Shown piece by piece: positions 11,239 to 21,205 of a stretch of DNA of 64,000 nucleotides. The DNA is taken from positions 2,108,001 through 2,172,000 of the forward strand of contig JAZHRO010000022.1 of assembly GCA_037157565.1 (NCBI GenBank). Reading direction: 5' to 3'. Within the stretch, counting starts at the first letter, position 1; each line of letters opens with the position of its first letter. The stretch is from Thalassia testudinum. Its lineage: Eukaryota > Streptophyta > Magnoliopsida > Alismatales > Hydrocharitaceae. The notes beneath the pieces are model-generated. The model saw nothing but the letters and a program-made list of their open reading frames with translations, did not search any database and was not told the DNA's origin. Made by a program: the position numbers and the translations under genes.

Positions 11239-12118
11239 TGATGAGAACCTCATCATGAACCCTAACTAGCACATTTTGACCTAAATAAGTGTACAAAAGC
11301 TCCTACAAAACCTAAGGGAAAGCCTAAATCAGAGAATTACAAATTTGAGTATAAAATAATTCACAAAGGGTAAAACTGTAATTTTACCATTGCAGTGCAT
11401 CAACGGGAATTCTAAGGGTCTAAACATAGGTCAAGTAAACCTAATAAGAGAAAAAGTGGGGTGATTTGGTTTGAAAAGGGTTATGGCAACATCTAGAAAT
11501 TAAATGACATTCTACAACCCTAAAATAAACCTACTTTAATTCACGAAGTTTTAGGCAAGATAAAAATCAATTAAATCTTCTAAAATTCATGGAAAAATAT
11601 CCCCTAGGGTTTAGAACCTTCAATTTGACCTTTGGAACCTGATTTGACCTAAATTTAGGTCCATACCCAATTTTTTATCTAATTTAGGTTTTTGTGCAAA
11701 ATTTCCAATCAAACGAGGTCAAACCTAAAATCAAGTTTCACCATTGAATTCCTTAGGTCCAAATTAGGTTTGTACCAAAATTTAGACCTAAGGGAAGACC
11801 ATTTTGACCTACTTTACAAATTGGTCCTCAACAATTACTTTCTATCCCTTAACTTTTTGAAGCCTTGCGAATACCCCCCCAAATTTCCCTTCATCTTCTG
11901 CGAATCGGTCCCTCTACCACCCGCAGCAGCAGGCCATACCTCCGGCGACTTTGCGCAGAGGATGGCACCGCGCAGGCATGGGAGCCGACCTTAGAAATGA
12001 AAGGAGGGTCCCTTGTGTTGTCCTCTTCCGCATGGACCACCTCCCATACCCTGCCGGCACCCATACCTCTCGTGCGAATGCACGAGAGGTATGGGTCTCT
12101 TTTCCGGCCACGTCCCCG
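11239..12118 (+). repeat. 5' LTR of C, truncated
   Basis: Collinear with 14292-15168 of the 3' LTR, including the conserved hairpin. Similarity ends after CCGGCCACGTC, where integrase coding sequence begins. Confidence 0.85.
12059..12096. promoter_or_regulatory. Conserved LTR hairpin, copy 1 (C 5' LTR)
   Basis: A perfect 16 bp stem, ACCCATACCTCTCGTG with its complement, around the loop CGAATG. The same hairpin is at 15111-15148 and, with one change in the stem, at 51796-51833. The stem is kept while the loop varies. Its role is unknown. Confidence 0.7.
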
Positions 12119-12738
12119 GCAAGACTAATGGTTTAGCTGAGCTATCAAATCAGGAGATCAAGAAAATCCTGCAGGTTACTGTTCAACCTGATAGGAAGGA
12201 CTGGTCATCTCGACTTCTGGAAGCTTTGTGGGCTTATAGGACCACCCACAAGACCCAATTAGGCATGTCTCCTTTTATACTGGTGTACGGGAAGGCGTGT
12301 CACCTTCCCATCGAACTGGAGCACAAAGCCTATTGGGTAATATGGAGCTGCAACTTAGATCTTTCTAAGGCTGGAACCCACAGAAAGCTTCAGATCAACG
12401 AGATTGATGAATTACGCCTTGATGCGTATGAGAACTCGCGAATCTACAAAGAGCGGGTTAAAGCCTTTCATGACAAGCACATATCCAGAAAGATCTTCCA
12501 CCCTGGTCAGAAGGTCCTACTCTTCGATGCCCGACTGAAACTCTTCCGTGGGAAATTGCGATCTAAGTGGGTCGGACCATATCTTGTCCGACAAATCTTT
12601 GGAAATGGAGCAGTCGAGATCAGTCCACTCAGCCATGATTTCGAACCTTTCGTCGTGAACGGTTAGAGACTCAAACTGTTCATTGACATAACCATTACAG
12701 ATTTGGCTGAGTCATCATTTATCCTCCATTCTCCCTGA
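12119..12738 (+). pseudogene. Athila-type integrase C-terminal fragment (element C)
   Basis: The encoded segment corresponds to the end of the integrase core (NGLAELSNQEIKKILQ, with the catalytic Glu of the D,D,E triad in AELSNQEIK), then [18 protein letters not shown] and the C-terminal DNA-binding part (KVLLFDARLKLFRGKLRSKW). It is typical of Athila elements. The two catalytic Asp residues and the zinc domain are deleted. A TAG at 12664-12666 replaces the Gln present in element D. The natural pol stop is the TGA at 12736. The frame is open upstream into LTR sequence, but that part is not integrase. Confidence 0.85.
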
Positions 12739-14280
12739 GCTTATTGCACCCAGCCGATGGCGTAAAACTCAGCACTTAACGGGAGGTAGCCCGTCATTCT
12801 TTTTGAAAAACCAAAACCCTTTCTGACATTTCTTTACACTTTAGGTTCATTTCTTAGGACAACCAACTTCACTTCAGGTACTCGTACCTAAGATTAGAAA
12901 TTGTCTGCAACAATCACTTCGACCCATCCACTCGCCCAAATTCCTGTCCTAATGCTTGAACCTGACCTAAGAAAAAACCCGCCTGATGAACAATGAGGAC
13001 ATTGCAAGACTTAGGCATGGGGGGGTATGAAAGTGTAATAACAAGAAAAGGTTTCAACAAAAAAATCCGCATATACGAGAAAAAAAACAAAAGAGAGGAA
13101 GAAAGTGCTGGCAAACTTTATAAAAGGAGGAGGAGAAAAAGAGCTAAATGCTAAAAAGGATCACAAAATGAAAGAGAAAAAGAGATAGTCATTAGTAAGA
13201 AATTAAGGAATTAACCAAAGTTCTAGACCACATTAAGGAAAAGTAAAGTGAAAGTGCACAACAAGATTAGTAAGAACGCAAACCTTAGACATTCTTGGCT
13301 AGACTCTTAGTACCCATTAAGATCTAGATATTCCTCAAGAGGTTGAGGAAAATGAAAAGCTTAAGTATTAGGTCCAAGGCTTAGGGAATATTCGGCCTCG
13401 TTAACTGACCTTCGATTCACGGGACTCAGTAACCTAAGAACCCAAATTCACACACACAGTCTGGTTCAGCGAGCATAAATATCAAAATTACGCAGAGGCG
13501 TTTCAAATATTCTGAAAATGTTACCTAGATTAGGAGCGGCCGATCAACACAAGTTGATTTGGACGAGTTCCCAGTGCGGAGAGGTAGGAAATTCCCCTCG
13601 AAGATGCGTAACAACATATCATTTCCTCAGTACTTGTCTCCTAGGATATTTACATATCCTACCAGGGGCATGTAAGTACTCTGCTGGTTCAGATTCCATG
13701 GATGACATTATCACGAAGTGTCAATTACCAGGGTCTGAATTCGGCCACGGAACACCATGGACAGGATTATCTCGAAATCTCGAAAGCCATGGTTCTGGGG
13801 GTTACCATGGGCGGTGCTATCTCGAAGCATCGACTGCCAAGGACCCTTGAGGATTGATGATGTGGACAAGGAATCTGATACAGATCGTGTCGTGAAGCCA
13901 ATCATAAGCTAGAATTAAAAGGAAAAGAGAAATAAAACTCTCCAAACAAATAAACCTTCTGTCTCTCTCTTACAAAATGCACTGCAAACTAAACCAAGGC
14001 TAAAAATATCTCAAGCACGGGTGCTTTAACCACTGAGTCCAATAAACTTTAGGTTAGTTCCTACTGGCCTTAAAAACCTTTGCTAAAGACTGAGGCTAAA
14101 GCTAGACAGATCTGGATCTTGGTTGGTACTAGAGTACCTTTTAGGCCTATGGTTAGCATTCTGACCTAATCAAAGAGACAAGTAAAAGGAAAAGCACTTA
14201 TCAAAATTGATGAAACAAATTCATAGTCTAGAACAAAGGTTAAAACCTTAAAATTTTGCTAAGGGACTAGCAAAAGCTAG
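12739..14280 (+). other. Non-coding 3' internal region of C, between pol and polypurine tract
   Basis: Athila elements often have an envelope-like frame here; C shows none over 110 codons and D has none either. Visible features are the motif ACTTAACGGGAGGTAGCCC at 12776 (GCTTAACGGGAGGCAACC in D), an A-rich stretch at 13060-13210, and a tandem structured module at 13690-13845. Much of 13480-13850 is also collinear with D (53090-53440), so the region is a conserved part of the family. Confidence 0.6.
13690..13845. repeat. Tandem CCATGG ... CTCGAA near-palindromes (element C)
   Basis: Three imperfect units of 50-59 bases: CCATGG at 13696, 13755 and 13805, each followed by TATC(T/A)CGAA and then a second CCATGG-like arm (CCAGGG, CCATGG at 13787, CCAAGG). 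Each unit can fold on itself. The module is also in D, at about 53120-53250 in the reverse orientation. Confidence 0.55.
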
Positions 14281-14291
14281 GCATGGGGGTA
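14281..14291 (+). promoter_or_regulatory. Polypurine tract of C
   Basis: GCATGGGGGTA directly precedes the TGATGAG start of the 3' LTR. It is the expected plus-strand primer site and is also present in D at 52651-52661 (reverse). Confidence 0.8.
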
Positions 14292-15110
14292 TGATGAGAA
14301 CCTTATCATGAATCTTAACTAGCACATTTTGACCTAAATAAATATACAAAAGCTCCTACAAAACCTAAGGGAAAGCCTAAATAAGATAATTACAAATTTG
14401 AGTATAAAATAATTCACAAGGGGTAAAACTGTAATTTTATCATTGCAGTGCATCAACAGGAATTCTAAGGGTCTAGACATAGGTCAAGTAAACCTAATAA
14501 GAGAAAAAGTTGGGTGATTTGGTCTGAAAAGGGTTATGGCGACATCTTGGAATTAAATGACATTCTACAACCTAAAACAAACCAACTTTAATTCACGAAG
14601 TTTCAGGAAAGATAAAAATCAACTAAACCCTCTAAAATTCATGGAAAAATATCCCTTAGGGTTTAGAACCTTCAATTTGGCCTTTGGAACTTGATTTGAC
14701 CTAGATTGAGGTCCATACCAATTTTTGACCTAATTTAGGTTTTTGTGCAAAATGTCCAATCAAACGAGGTCAAACCTAAAATCAAACTTCACCATTGGAT
14801 TCCTTAGGTCCAAATTAGGTTTGTACCAAAATTTGGACTTAAGGGAAGGCTATTTTGACCTACTTTATAAATTGGTCCTCAACAATTACTTTCTGACCCT
14901 TAACTTTTTGAAGCCTTGCGAATACCCCCTCAACTTTCCCTTCATCTTCTGTGAACCGGTCCCTCTGCCACCCGCAGCAGCAGGCCATACCTCCGACGAC
15001 TTTGCACGGAGGATGGCACCACGTAGGGCATGGGAGCCAGCCCTAGAAACGAGAGGAGGGTCCCCTACGTTGTCCTCTTCCGCATGGATCACCTCCCATG
15101 CCTTGCCGAC

Positions 15111-15148
15111 ACCCATACCTCTCGTGTGAATGCACGAGAGGTATGGGT
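15111..15148. promoter_or_regulatory. Conserved LTR hairpin, copy 2 (C 3' LTR)
   Basis: Perfect 16 bp stem with loop TGAATG, about 70 bases upstream of the TATA-like box at 15218. This position fits a U3 regulatory element. Confidence 0.7.
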
Positions 15149-15217
15149 CTCCTTTCCGGCCACGTCTCCAGCGACCATCCCATGCCTCCTCCTCTTGTTT
15201 CCCTCCCTGCCAGCACC

Positions 15218-15225
15218 TATTTAAG
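15218..15225 (+). promoter_or_regulatory. TATA-like box of C LTR
   Basis: CTATTTAA, followed by a pyrimidine-rich leader. Element D has the same word at 51722-51729 on the minus strand. Confidence 0.4.
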
Positions 15226-16439
15226 GAACGGCAGGGGCTGCCGCTTCCTTCAAGATTGTCTTGGCCAGGGTTCCTCCCCAATTTCGTCCTCTTCTCCTCT
15301 GGCCAAGTGGTCCAGCAAGCTCCAGCGAGCCTCCATCCTTCTCGTCGCTCTGCCACAATACTAGTGGTAGAGCTGTCCTCACCATCTTCCTCCGCTTCGC
15401 GCAGCACCCGCGCGAGCATCTCTAGCCTTGTCGTCGCTGCCGTCTCCCTCCACTGGACATTGTCTTCTCTGACGACAGCAGGTACTGCTAGTCGCCATAT
15501 CTCCCCCTTCGTCCATTTACTCAAGTTAGACACACTCCTCTCTATCCCCTCTTCAATTCCCCTCAATCTATTTCACGAATTATCCCTCAACTGCCACTGT
15601 CCACCATCGCCATCTCCACCTCCAGCTAAACCTCCAGCGAGGCATCCCTGCCGCTCCATACCTCCATCCGCCTCGCCAACCGATCCCTAAGCTTCACCAC
15701 CTCCCACTGATCACCTCTCACCCTTTCACTCATCGCACCACCCACTGAAACCGTCCCCCGAACAAACCCATTTGCACACACACAGTGTGCCCTAGGCACA
15801 TGCGTACAAGCATCTTCACGCCTCGCTAACCCCCGAGCTACCTTCGCCGTGCTCCAGCGAAACTGGCTGAGCATTCTAACATGGCCTCGAGGCCGTTTGC
15901 GTGACTGTAGGGTCAGAGGCTTGCCGCCATTGCTGCCGAGCTTGGAGCAAGCTTGCTAGCAGCTCCAGGCCTTTGCAGTCCTAGGTTGAAGTCTCAGGCA
16001 GTGCGGAATTGAGTCGCGCACGCATCCAGGTTGCTGATTAGCGTCGAAGGACTTTGCAGCCTCACCAATTGAGGGAACCATTTGCTGCAGGTGATCGTGA
16101 AACGAAGGTGGGATGTTTAGTCCCACCTTGGAATCTGACAGACAGGAGAGGGTGTTTAAATTGAAAAAGTGAAGTAAGCTTACCGCTTCAGAACATGGGG
16201 TGAGGTCCCTCTCACCTGCTTCACCCAGCCTCGTCCGCGACCACCCCCCGCGGACCTGGCCTGACCCGTATACCCGACCTGCACACCTCGTGCACCACCC
16301 ACACCGGTGCACCTGGTCCCAGGCGCGTCACCCAACCTGCTTACCTAATTAAGGCTCTGGGAGAGTGGACCCTGGAGCGAATTTAATAGAGAGAGAGATG
16401 CGGGGAGGGTAGGGGTTAGGTTTTGCCTAACCTTGCACT

Positions 16440-16780
16440 GTGCAGGGAAGCAGGAGAAGAAGAAAGGAGGAGCGGCGAAGGACACTTACCCGCATCAAAG
16501 AGCAGGAGCTGAGGGAGAAAGAAAGGAAATAAGAAGAAGAAGGCAGAGGAAGGAACCAAGGAAGAAGAGGAGGTGGCGCAACAAAGAAGATCAGAAGAAG
16601 AAGAAGACAAGGGAAGACAAAGAAGAACAGAAGAAGAAGAAAGGTGCCGCAGCCAAAGCTTGAGGAAAGGAAGAAGAAGCCAAGAAGGCCAAGCAGGGAA
16701 GAGAAGAAGAGAAAAAGAAAAAGCCAAGGAGAAGAAGCAGTAGTAGCCAAAGAGAAAGGAAGAAGAAGGAAACGAGCACT
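16440..16780 (+). repeat. GAAGAA-rich purine tract in C LTR
   Basis: About 340 bases of nearly pure purine on the plus strand. Comparable tracts are at 50280-50515 (D, reverse) and 57955-58145 (F), always in the last part of the LTR. It causes the long artificial serine/leucine-rich frames on the minus strand. Confidence 0.75.
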
Positions 16781-16797
16781 GTAGCAACCGCTACTTA

Positions 16798-16826
16798 AGA
16801 CGTCTGATTCATGCAATCAGACGTCT
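16798..16826. promoter_or_regulatory. Inverted pair of AGACGTCT words in C LTR
   Basis: AGACGTCTGATT, a five-base spacer and AATCAGACGTCT form a 12 bp stem. The same word is clustered in the Tekay LTRs and in the copia LTR of G. Confidence 0.7.
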
Positions 16827-17333
16827 AAAGACAGAAAAAGAAAGAAGAAAAGAGGACAAGAAAAATTTTATTCCCTTTCTCTAATTTTTTGTAAAATAGC
16901 ATATACCCATATTGTAAATTGTGATTTTGTACGTTTCTAAAATCAAGTGTTGCTCCCTGAGTTCGACCTTGGAAATTTCCTATTTTTCGAGTAATAAAAA
17001 CATATATACTTGCTGGTTGCCTACAAGACAGTGACCAGCATTCCTTTTCACCCATTGGTTTACTTTTCAAATCTCTTTCTTGATCTTGCAAGTTCCTCAT
17101 GGGAACGATCTTGATTGCAGTCTTTTCCCAAGAGTAGAAGGCACACGTGGTGCTCTCCTGGCCGGGAGAGTCCCCCGTGATGATCTTACACCTAGTCAAC
17201 TACCTCGAGGTCACGGACAGATGTAGCGGTGACTACGGCACGCGCGATAAGCGCACAGGTAGTTACCCTGCACTGGCACGTGGTCAGTCGTTTCTGCTAG
17301 CGAGTACGGCCAAAGTACAGCACGAAACAATAT

Positions 17334-17396
17334 AGGGCCTAGCCCTCTCAGTAATAGGGGTCTAGCCCCTCAAAACCAAATAGAGGTCTCGCCCCT
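17334..17396. repeat. Triple mini-hairpin module in B 3' LTR
   Basis: AGGGC-CTA-GCCCT (17334-17346), AGGGGT-CTA-GCCCCT (17356-17370) and a decayed GAGG-TCTCG-CCCCTC (17384-17397). Same module as in A and H. Confidence 0.6.
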
Positions 17397-19058
17397 CCAC
17401 AGTCCGCGCACCCTTGTCTGACTACTCTGGTTTGCCCAGTGGGCCTAACAAGTCGGTGTAGGGTGGCTAGCTGAACCTCGGGCCCCGTGGGGTGGCTAAC
17501 TCTCCCTGCACTAGTAGCTTTCCCCAGTACAGTGTACGCGAGGGCCAAAGAAGTCGGTGTAGAGTGGCCAATCCTAACCTTGGGTCCCAACCCAAGGGTG
17601 ACTAGCTCTGCTCTACACTAAACAGGGGACAGTCGCTCTCCTTGGTACCACGTACTCAAGGGCCAGCACACTTCCCACTTACATTTCCAAATCCATTTCA
17701 TTTATCCACAGGAGCTCTACTCCTAATTCCCCGTAGGGTTCATGCTCGTATTCCCCGATGTTATTCCATACCAGGTTTCATCATTCACATTTCCATTCTC
17801 AGATTTTACACATGCAACTCGTATTTCCACAATTTGCATATACAACAAGAAATGTCACAGGTATCTGTCTAATTAGCACAGGCATTTCATATTTCATAGG
17901 CAGCTCTTGTTTATTAACAGGCAGTTGTTCACATTTCTATTCATTCATTTAAGACTGCAATCTCAAACACGCATACAAGCAGTGCAAGTACTTCTCGTCC
18001 TAGGACTCATGCCACATCCTAGGTTTCTAGCTATCCAATTTCACATATGCATTCATGTCTTATAATTAAATCAGGGGGAAACCACTCTACCAGACAATCT
18101 GGGAGTTCTGGGGGCTCGAACGGCAAGCTCACGTGACTTTGTAAGCCTCGAACGCGCAACAGATCTAAATCCTATGCCAAGGAACATAACATAAAGTAAT
18201 GTTTAGAATAGTATAAAGGGCCTTCTAACATGTAAAGGAACTCGCAAAGAATCCACAGACATCTTGTTTGCATAAAACGGACCTCTAACGGACCCTAAAC
18301 GGGTCAAAACAGAACTGCAGACCTAAATCAGGCGTCTGGCACAAGGTCCAGACGTCTTAAAAGTAACCAGAGTTTCACCTCATGTTCCTACGTCGACTTC
18401 AGACGTCTGAACCCCACTTGACCGTCTGGACCCAACTCCAGACCTTCGACCTCTCCTCCAGTCGTCTAGGAGTGCTTCCGGTCGTCTGGTAAACTGTCCA
18501 GATGTTCTAGACGCCTGGGAGGGCATGCCCAGCGCCTTCCTGAAGCTATCCCTACACGCGACTGACCATATCACCTATATTTAGCCATGCAGATTGAAGC
18601 TGCGGTGCGGCCTGCATGGCCATATCCACAAGAGGAACATACCTTCGCAGAACACTATTTTCAAATGTCCGGCGTCATCACCAGACGTCCAACCCGTCGT
18701 CTGGACGACACGCCAGACGTCTAATTCTGGGAAAATCCCAGAACCAGAATGACCTCCTGCTCCTCGCCGCGCGCAGCCGTGGCCTCTCCTCCTTGCCTGC
18801 AGCTTCGGCTGCAGCAAAGTGTCGAGGACGTCTCCCCCGACGTGCTCCTCCTCCCGCAGTGCCGCTCCGGCTGTGCGTCCTCCGGCAAGCTCCCACAGGC
18901 TCGCGAGCTCAAGCTCTTCCTTCTCTCTTCACGCCTCCTCTCCTCCCCGTCGCCCGCTCGCGCTCTCTCTTGCGCTCGCCCCTCTCATTGTAGTGGAGGG
19001 GAAGGAAGGAAGGTGGTTGTGGCGGGGTGGGGAAGAGAGGAAGGGGGTAAGAGGGGTC

Positions 19059-19065
19059 TTATATA
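19059..19065 (-). promoter_or_regulatory. TATA box of B 3' LTR
   Basis: TATATAA on the minus strand within CCCTTATATAAG; the other LTR has it at 38795-38801. It lies about 205 bases inside the LTR start, so U3 is short and R/U5 is long. Confidence 0.55.
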
Positions 19066-20485
19066 AGGGTGCGCTAGGGTTTTGTGGGGAAGAAAGAAGA
19101 GAGAGAAGGGAGGAGAAAAGGTAGCCTATGTGCAACCAGCGGGCAGTCGCGAAGCTGCGTTCAATTTTTCAATTTTCAGACGTCTGGGAACGGGTCCAAA
19201 CGCCTGACCAAATGTCTTACCGACAGTCCAGACATCTTAAAGGGCTCAGAATAGAACGGGTCTTTACATCATAACAAACTTAAAGGAGGTTTCATCCACG
19301 AAACTTGAGCTAGCTAGGGTACTGTTACGAACGCACGGCTTCAGACGTTTTTAAGACGTCTGGGAGGTGTCCCAGACTTCTGACCAGACGTCTGGGATTC
19401 GGTTATTTTCGGCACGCGTATTTCGTCTGCACGCCTGAGCGCGCAGACCTCCGAGCATCTCTCTCTCTTTCTTTCTCCCTCTCCCTCCTACGCCCTCTGT
19501 CCCGCTCTCTCTCTCCTCCTCGCGCGACCTTAAAAGGCCACGCCCTCCCCCTCACTCCCGTCACCTCCGCCCCCTTCCTCTCCTCCTTCCAGCCGGTGCG
19601 CGAGAGCGAGCGCGAGTGAGCGGTGGCAGCGACAACCGCGGTGAGCGTGGGAGGAGGTGCTGCGCGTGGGAAGAGGCGCTCGGCCGTGAGGGCGAGCTCG
19701 CCGGGGCTGCTAGGGCCGGCCGGCGGGGGGAGCAGCAGACGTGGGGTGACGCAGGAGGCCTGCTGTAGCTCGAGCAGCAGGCGGACGAGGCGCGACGCGT
19801 CCGTGCGTTGCGGGCGGAGGGCGAGTCGCGCTCTGATTCTGGAAATTTTTCCAGAATCAGACGTCTGGGCTTCCAGCCAGATGACGGGGACGACGTCTGG
19901 AGGACTGTCCAGACGTCTGAAAGGTGAGTTATTTCCATCTTTCTTCCTTTTCTTCGACTGACCGTACTGAGTGAGAGAGGAAATGGGTACACGCAGGTTC
20001 TGATTCGCCGCCCAACACGAATCAGACGTCTGGCTGCAGTGCCAGATGACGGGAGAGACTTCCAGACGTCCGGGGTGACCATCGGACGTCTGGGGACTAG
20101 GCCAGACGCCCCCGCAGGTTTCTGGACGTTTGAGAGACCACGCAGAGCAAGGTAACCCCTGATCCACTTTTTAAGACGTCTGGAATAAGTTCCAGACGTC
20201 TGATTTTGCACTGTTTCGTCGTTTTCGACCCGTTTAGGGCCCGTTCGGAGTCCATTTTCCGCGTTTCGAGTTGCGTGCTTTTCGGAATTAAATCCTCTAC
20301 CCATCTACAGTAGCTGTATACTATTTTGAGAAATTCCTTGTGTTTGATCCTTGTGATAGGACCCCGTTCCGTTGCAGTCTCGGGGGTTGCGGAGGCACGC
20401 GGGATTCCTGACCACGCCCCCAGTACTCCTGTTGTAACTGGTAGAGTGGCTTTAAGTATAATCTGTTAAATTATGGAACCATAAA

Positions 20486-20640
20486 TAGAACCTAGGACAT
20501 TGCATGAATCCTAGGAATGAGAATAGATTGAATGATAGATCCTAGGTGTTGCATGAATCCTAGGGCTGGAAAACTAGATTGTATGATAGATCCTAGGGTA
20601 TGGCATGAACCCTAGGACGGGAAAACTAGTGGAATATATG
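20486..20640 (+). repeat. Three tandem CCTAGG-pair units in A 5' LTR
   Basis: CCTAGG pairs 18-19 bases apart at 20491/20510, 20541/20559 and 20592/20611 give a period of 50-51 bases. The right LTR keeps the array with a few changes. B has a single pair (near 18000), so the array expanded in A's lineage. Confidence 0.7.
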
Positions 20641-21138
20641 AATACTGCAGTCTTGGAAAAATGGAAAGGAAATAATAGCTACCTGTAAATTGGTTTAACA
20701 GCTGCCTGTTACGAATAAATGAGCATGTCTGGGAATATGGAATGTATAAACGTGAAACTGGAAAGGTGAAACCTGAATGTGCTGAGTTAAAAGAATCGGA
20801 ACCCTACGGGAATTAGGAGTGGAACTCCTGGAAAGAGAAAGGAATGGAACTGAGAAAGAAAGACGTGGTAGTGTGCGGTCTCTTGGGTACGTAGTACCAA
20901 GGGAAGTACCTGTACCTGTTTAGTGCAGAGTGGAGCCAGCCGCCCCAGGGACCCGGGGTTAGGACTGGCCACTTTGTACCGACTTGCTGGCCCTCGTGTA
21001 TGTAGTACCGAGGAGAGCTACTAGTGTAGGGAGGTACTAGCTACCCCACGGGCCCCGGGGTTCTACTAGCCTCCTACACCGACTTGTTAGGCCCACTGGG
21101 CAAACCAGGGTAGTCAGGCGAGGGTGCGCGGACTGTGG

Positions 21139-21205
21139 AGGGGCAAGGCCCCTGTTTGGTTACTGTGGAGGGGTTCGACCCCTGTTACTGAGAGGGCTCT
21201 GCCCT
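21139..21205 (+). repeat. Triple mini-hairpin module in A 5' LTR
   Basis: AGGGGC-AAG-GCCCCT (21139-21153), AGGGGT-TCG-ACCCCT (21169-21183) and AGGGC-TCT-GCCCT (21193-21205). The closing pair is C-G in one unit and T-A in the next, a compensating change. Confidence 0.65.

Larger units (their letters stand above)
11239..17040 (+). mobile_element. Element C: internally deleted Athila-type LTR retrotransposon
   Basis: It begins TGATGAGAACC and ends GACCAGCA, with TTCCT at 11234-11238 and 17041-17045 as target duplication. The 3' LTR (14292-17040, 2749 bp) is complete. The 5' LTR stops after about 880 bases and is joined directly to the middle of an integrase gene near 12119. The deletion therefore removed most of the 5' LTR, the primer site, gag, protease, RT, RNase H and the integrase N-terminus. 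The integrase reading and the GCATGGGGGTA polypurine tract identify the Athila lineage. Confidence 0.88.
14292..17040 (+). repeat. 3' LTR of C
   Basis: 2749 bp, TGATGAGAAC...GACCAGCA. It contains the conserved hairpin (15111), a TATA-like CTATTTAA at 15218, a GAAGAA-rich tract (16440-16780), a paired AGACGTCT inverted repeat (16798-16826) and a GAGTTCGACC phrase near its end. Long frames on both strands (for example 226 codons at 14886-15566) arise from low stop density in GC-rich LTR DNA and have no recognisable domain. Confidence 0.88.
17046..19268 (-). repeat. 3' LTR of B, proximal piece
   Basis: Continuation of the LTR after element C, matching 36761-38973 and ending GTCTTTACA at 19268 (its 5' end when read on the minus strand). 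It has the triple mini-hairpins (17334-17396), GACGTC at 18351, 18402, 18684, 18716 and 19179, and a minus-strand TATATAA at 19059-19065. Confidence 0.9.

Noticed and set aside
14886..15566. 226-codon minus-strand frame in the 3' LTR of C
   Set aside because: It lies within GC-rich LTR DNA, overlaps frames on the other strand, and its counterpart in D is not preserved as a frame. No domain is recognisable.
16416..16816. Leu/Ser/Phe-rich frames that look like membrane proteins
   Set aside because: They are the complement of a GAAGAA purine tract.
19403..20304. Two overlapping frames of about 250 codons on the minus strand of A's 5' LTR, repeated in its 3' LTR
   Set aside because: They mirror the GC-rich, stop-poor LTR front; the copies in the 3' LTR differ by frame and length, and the composition is Arg/Ser/Pro-rich without domains.
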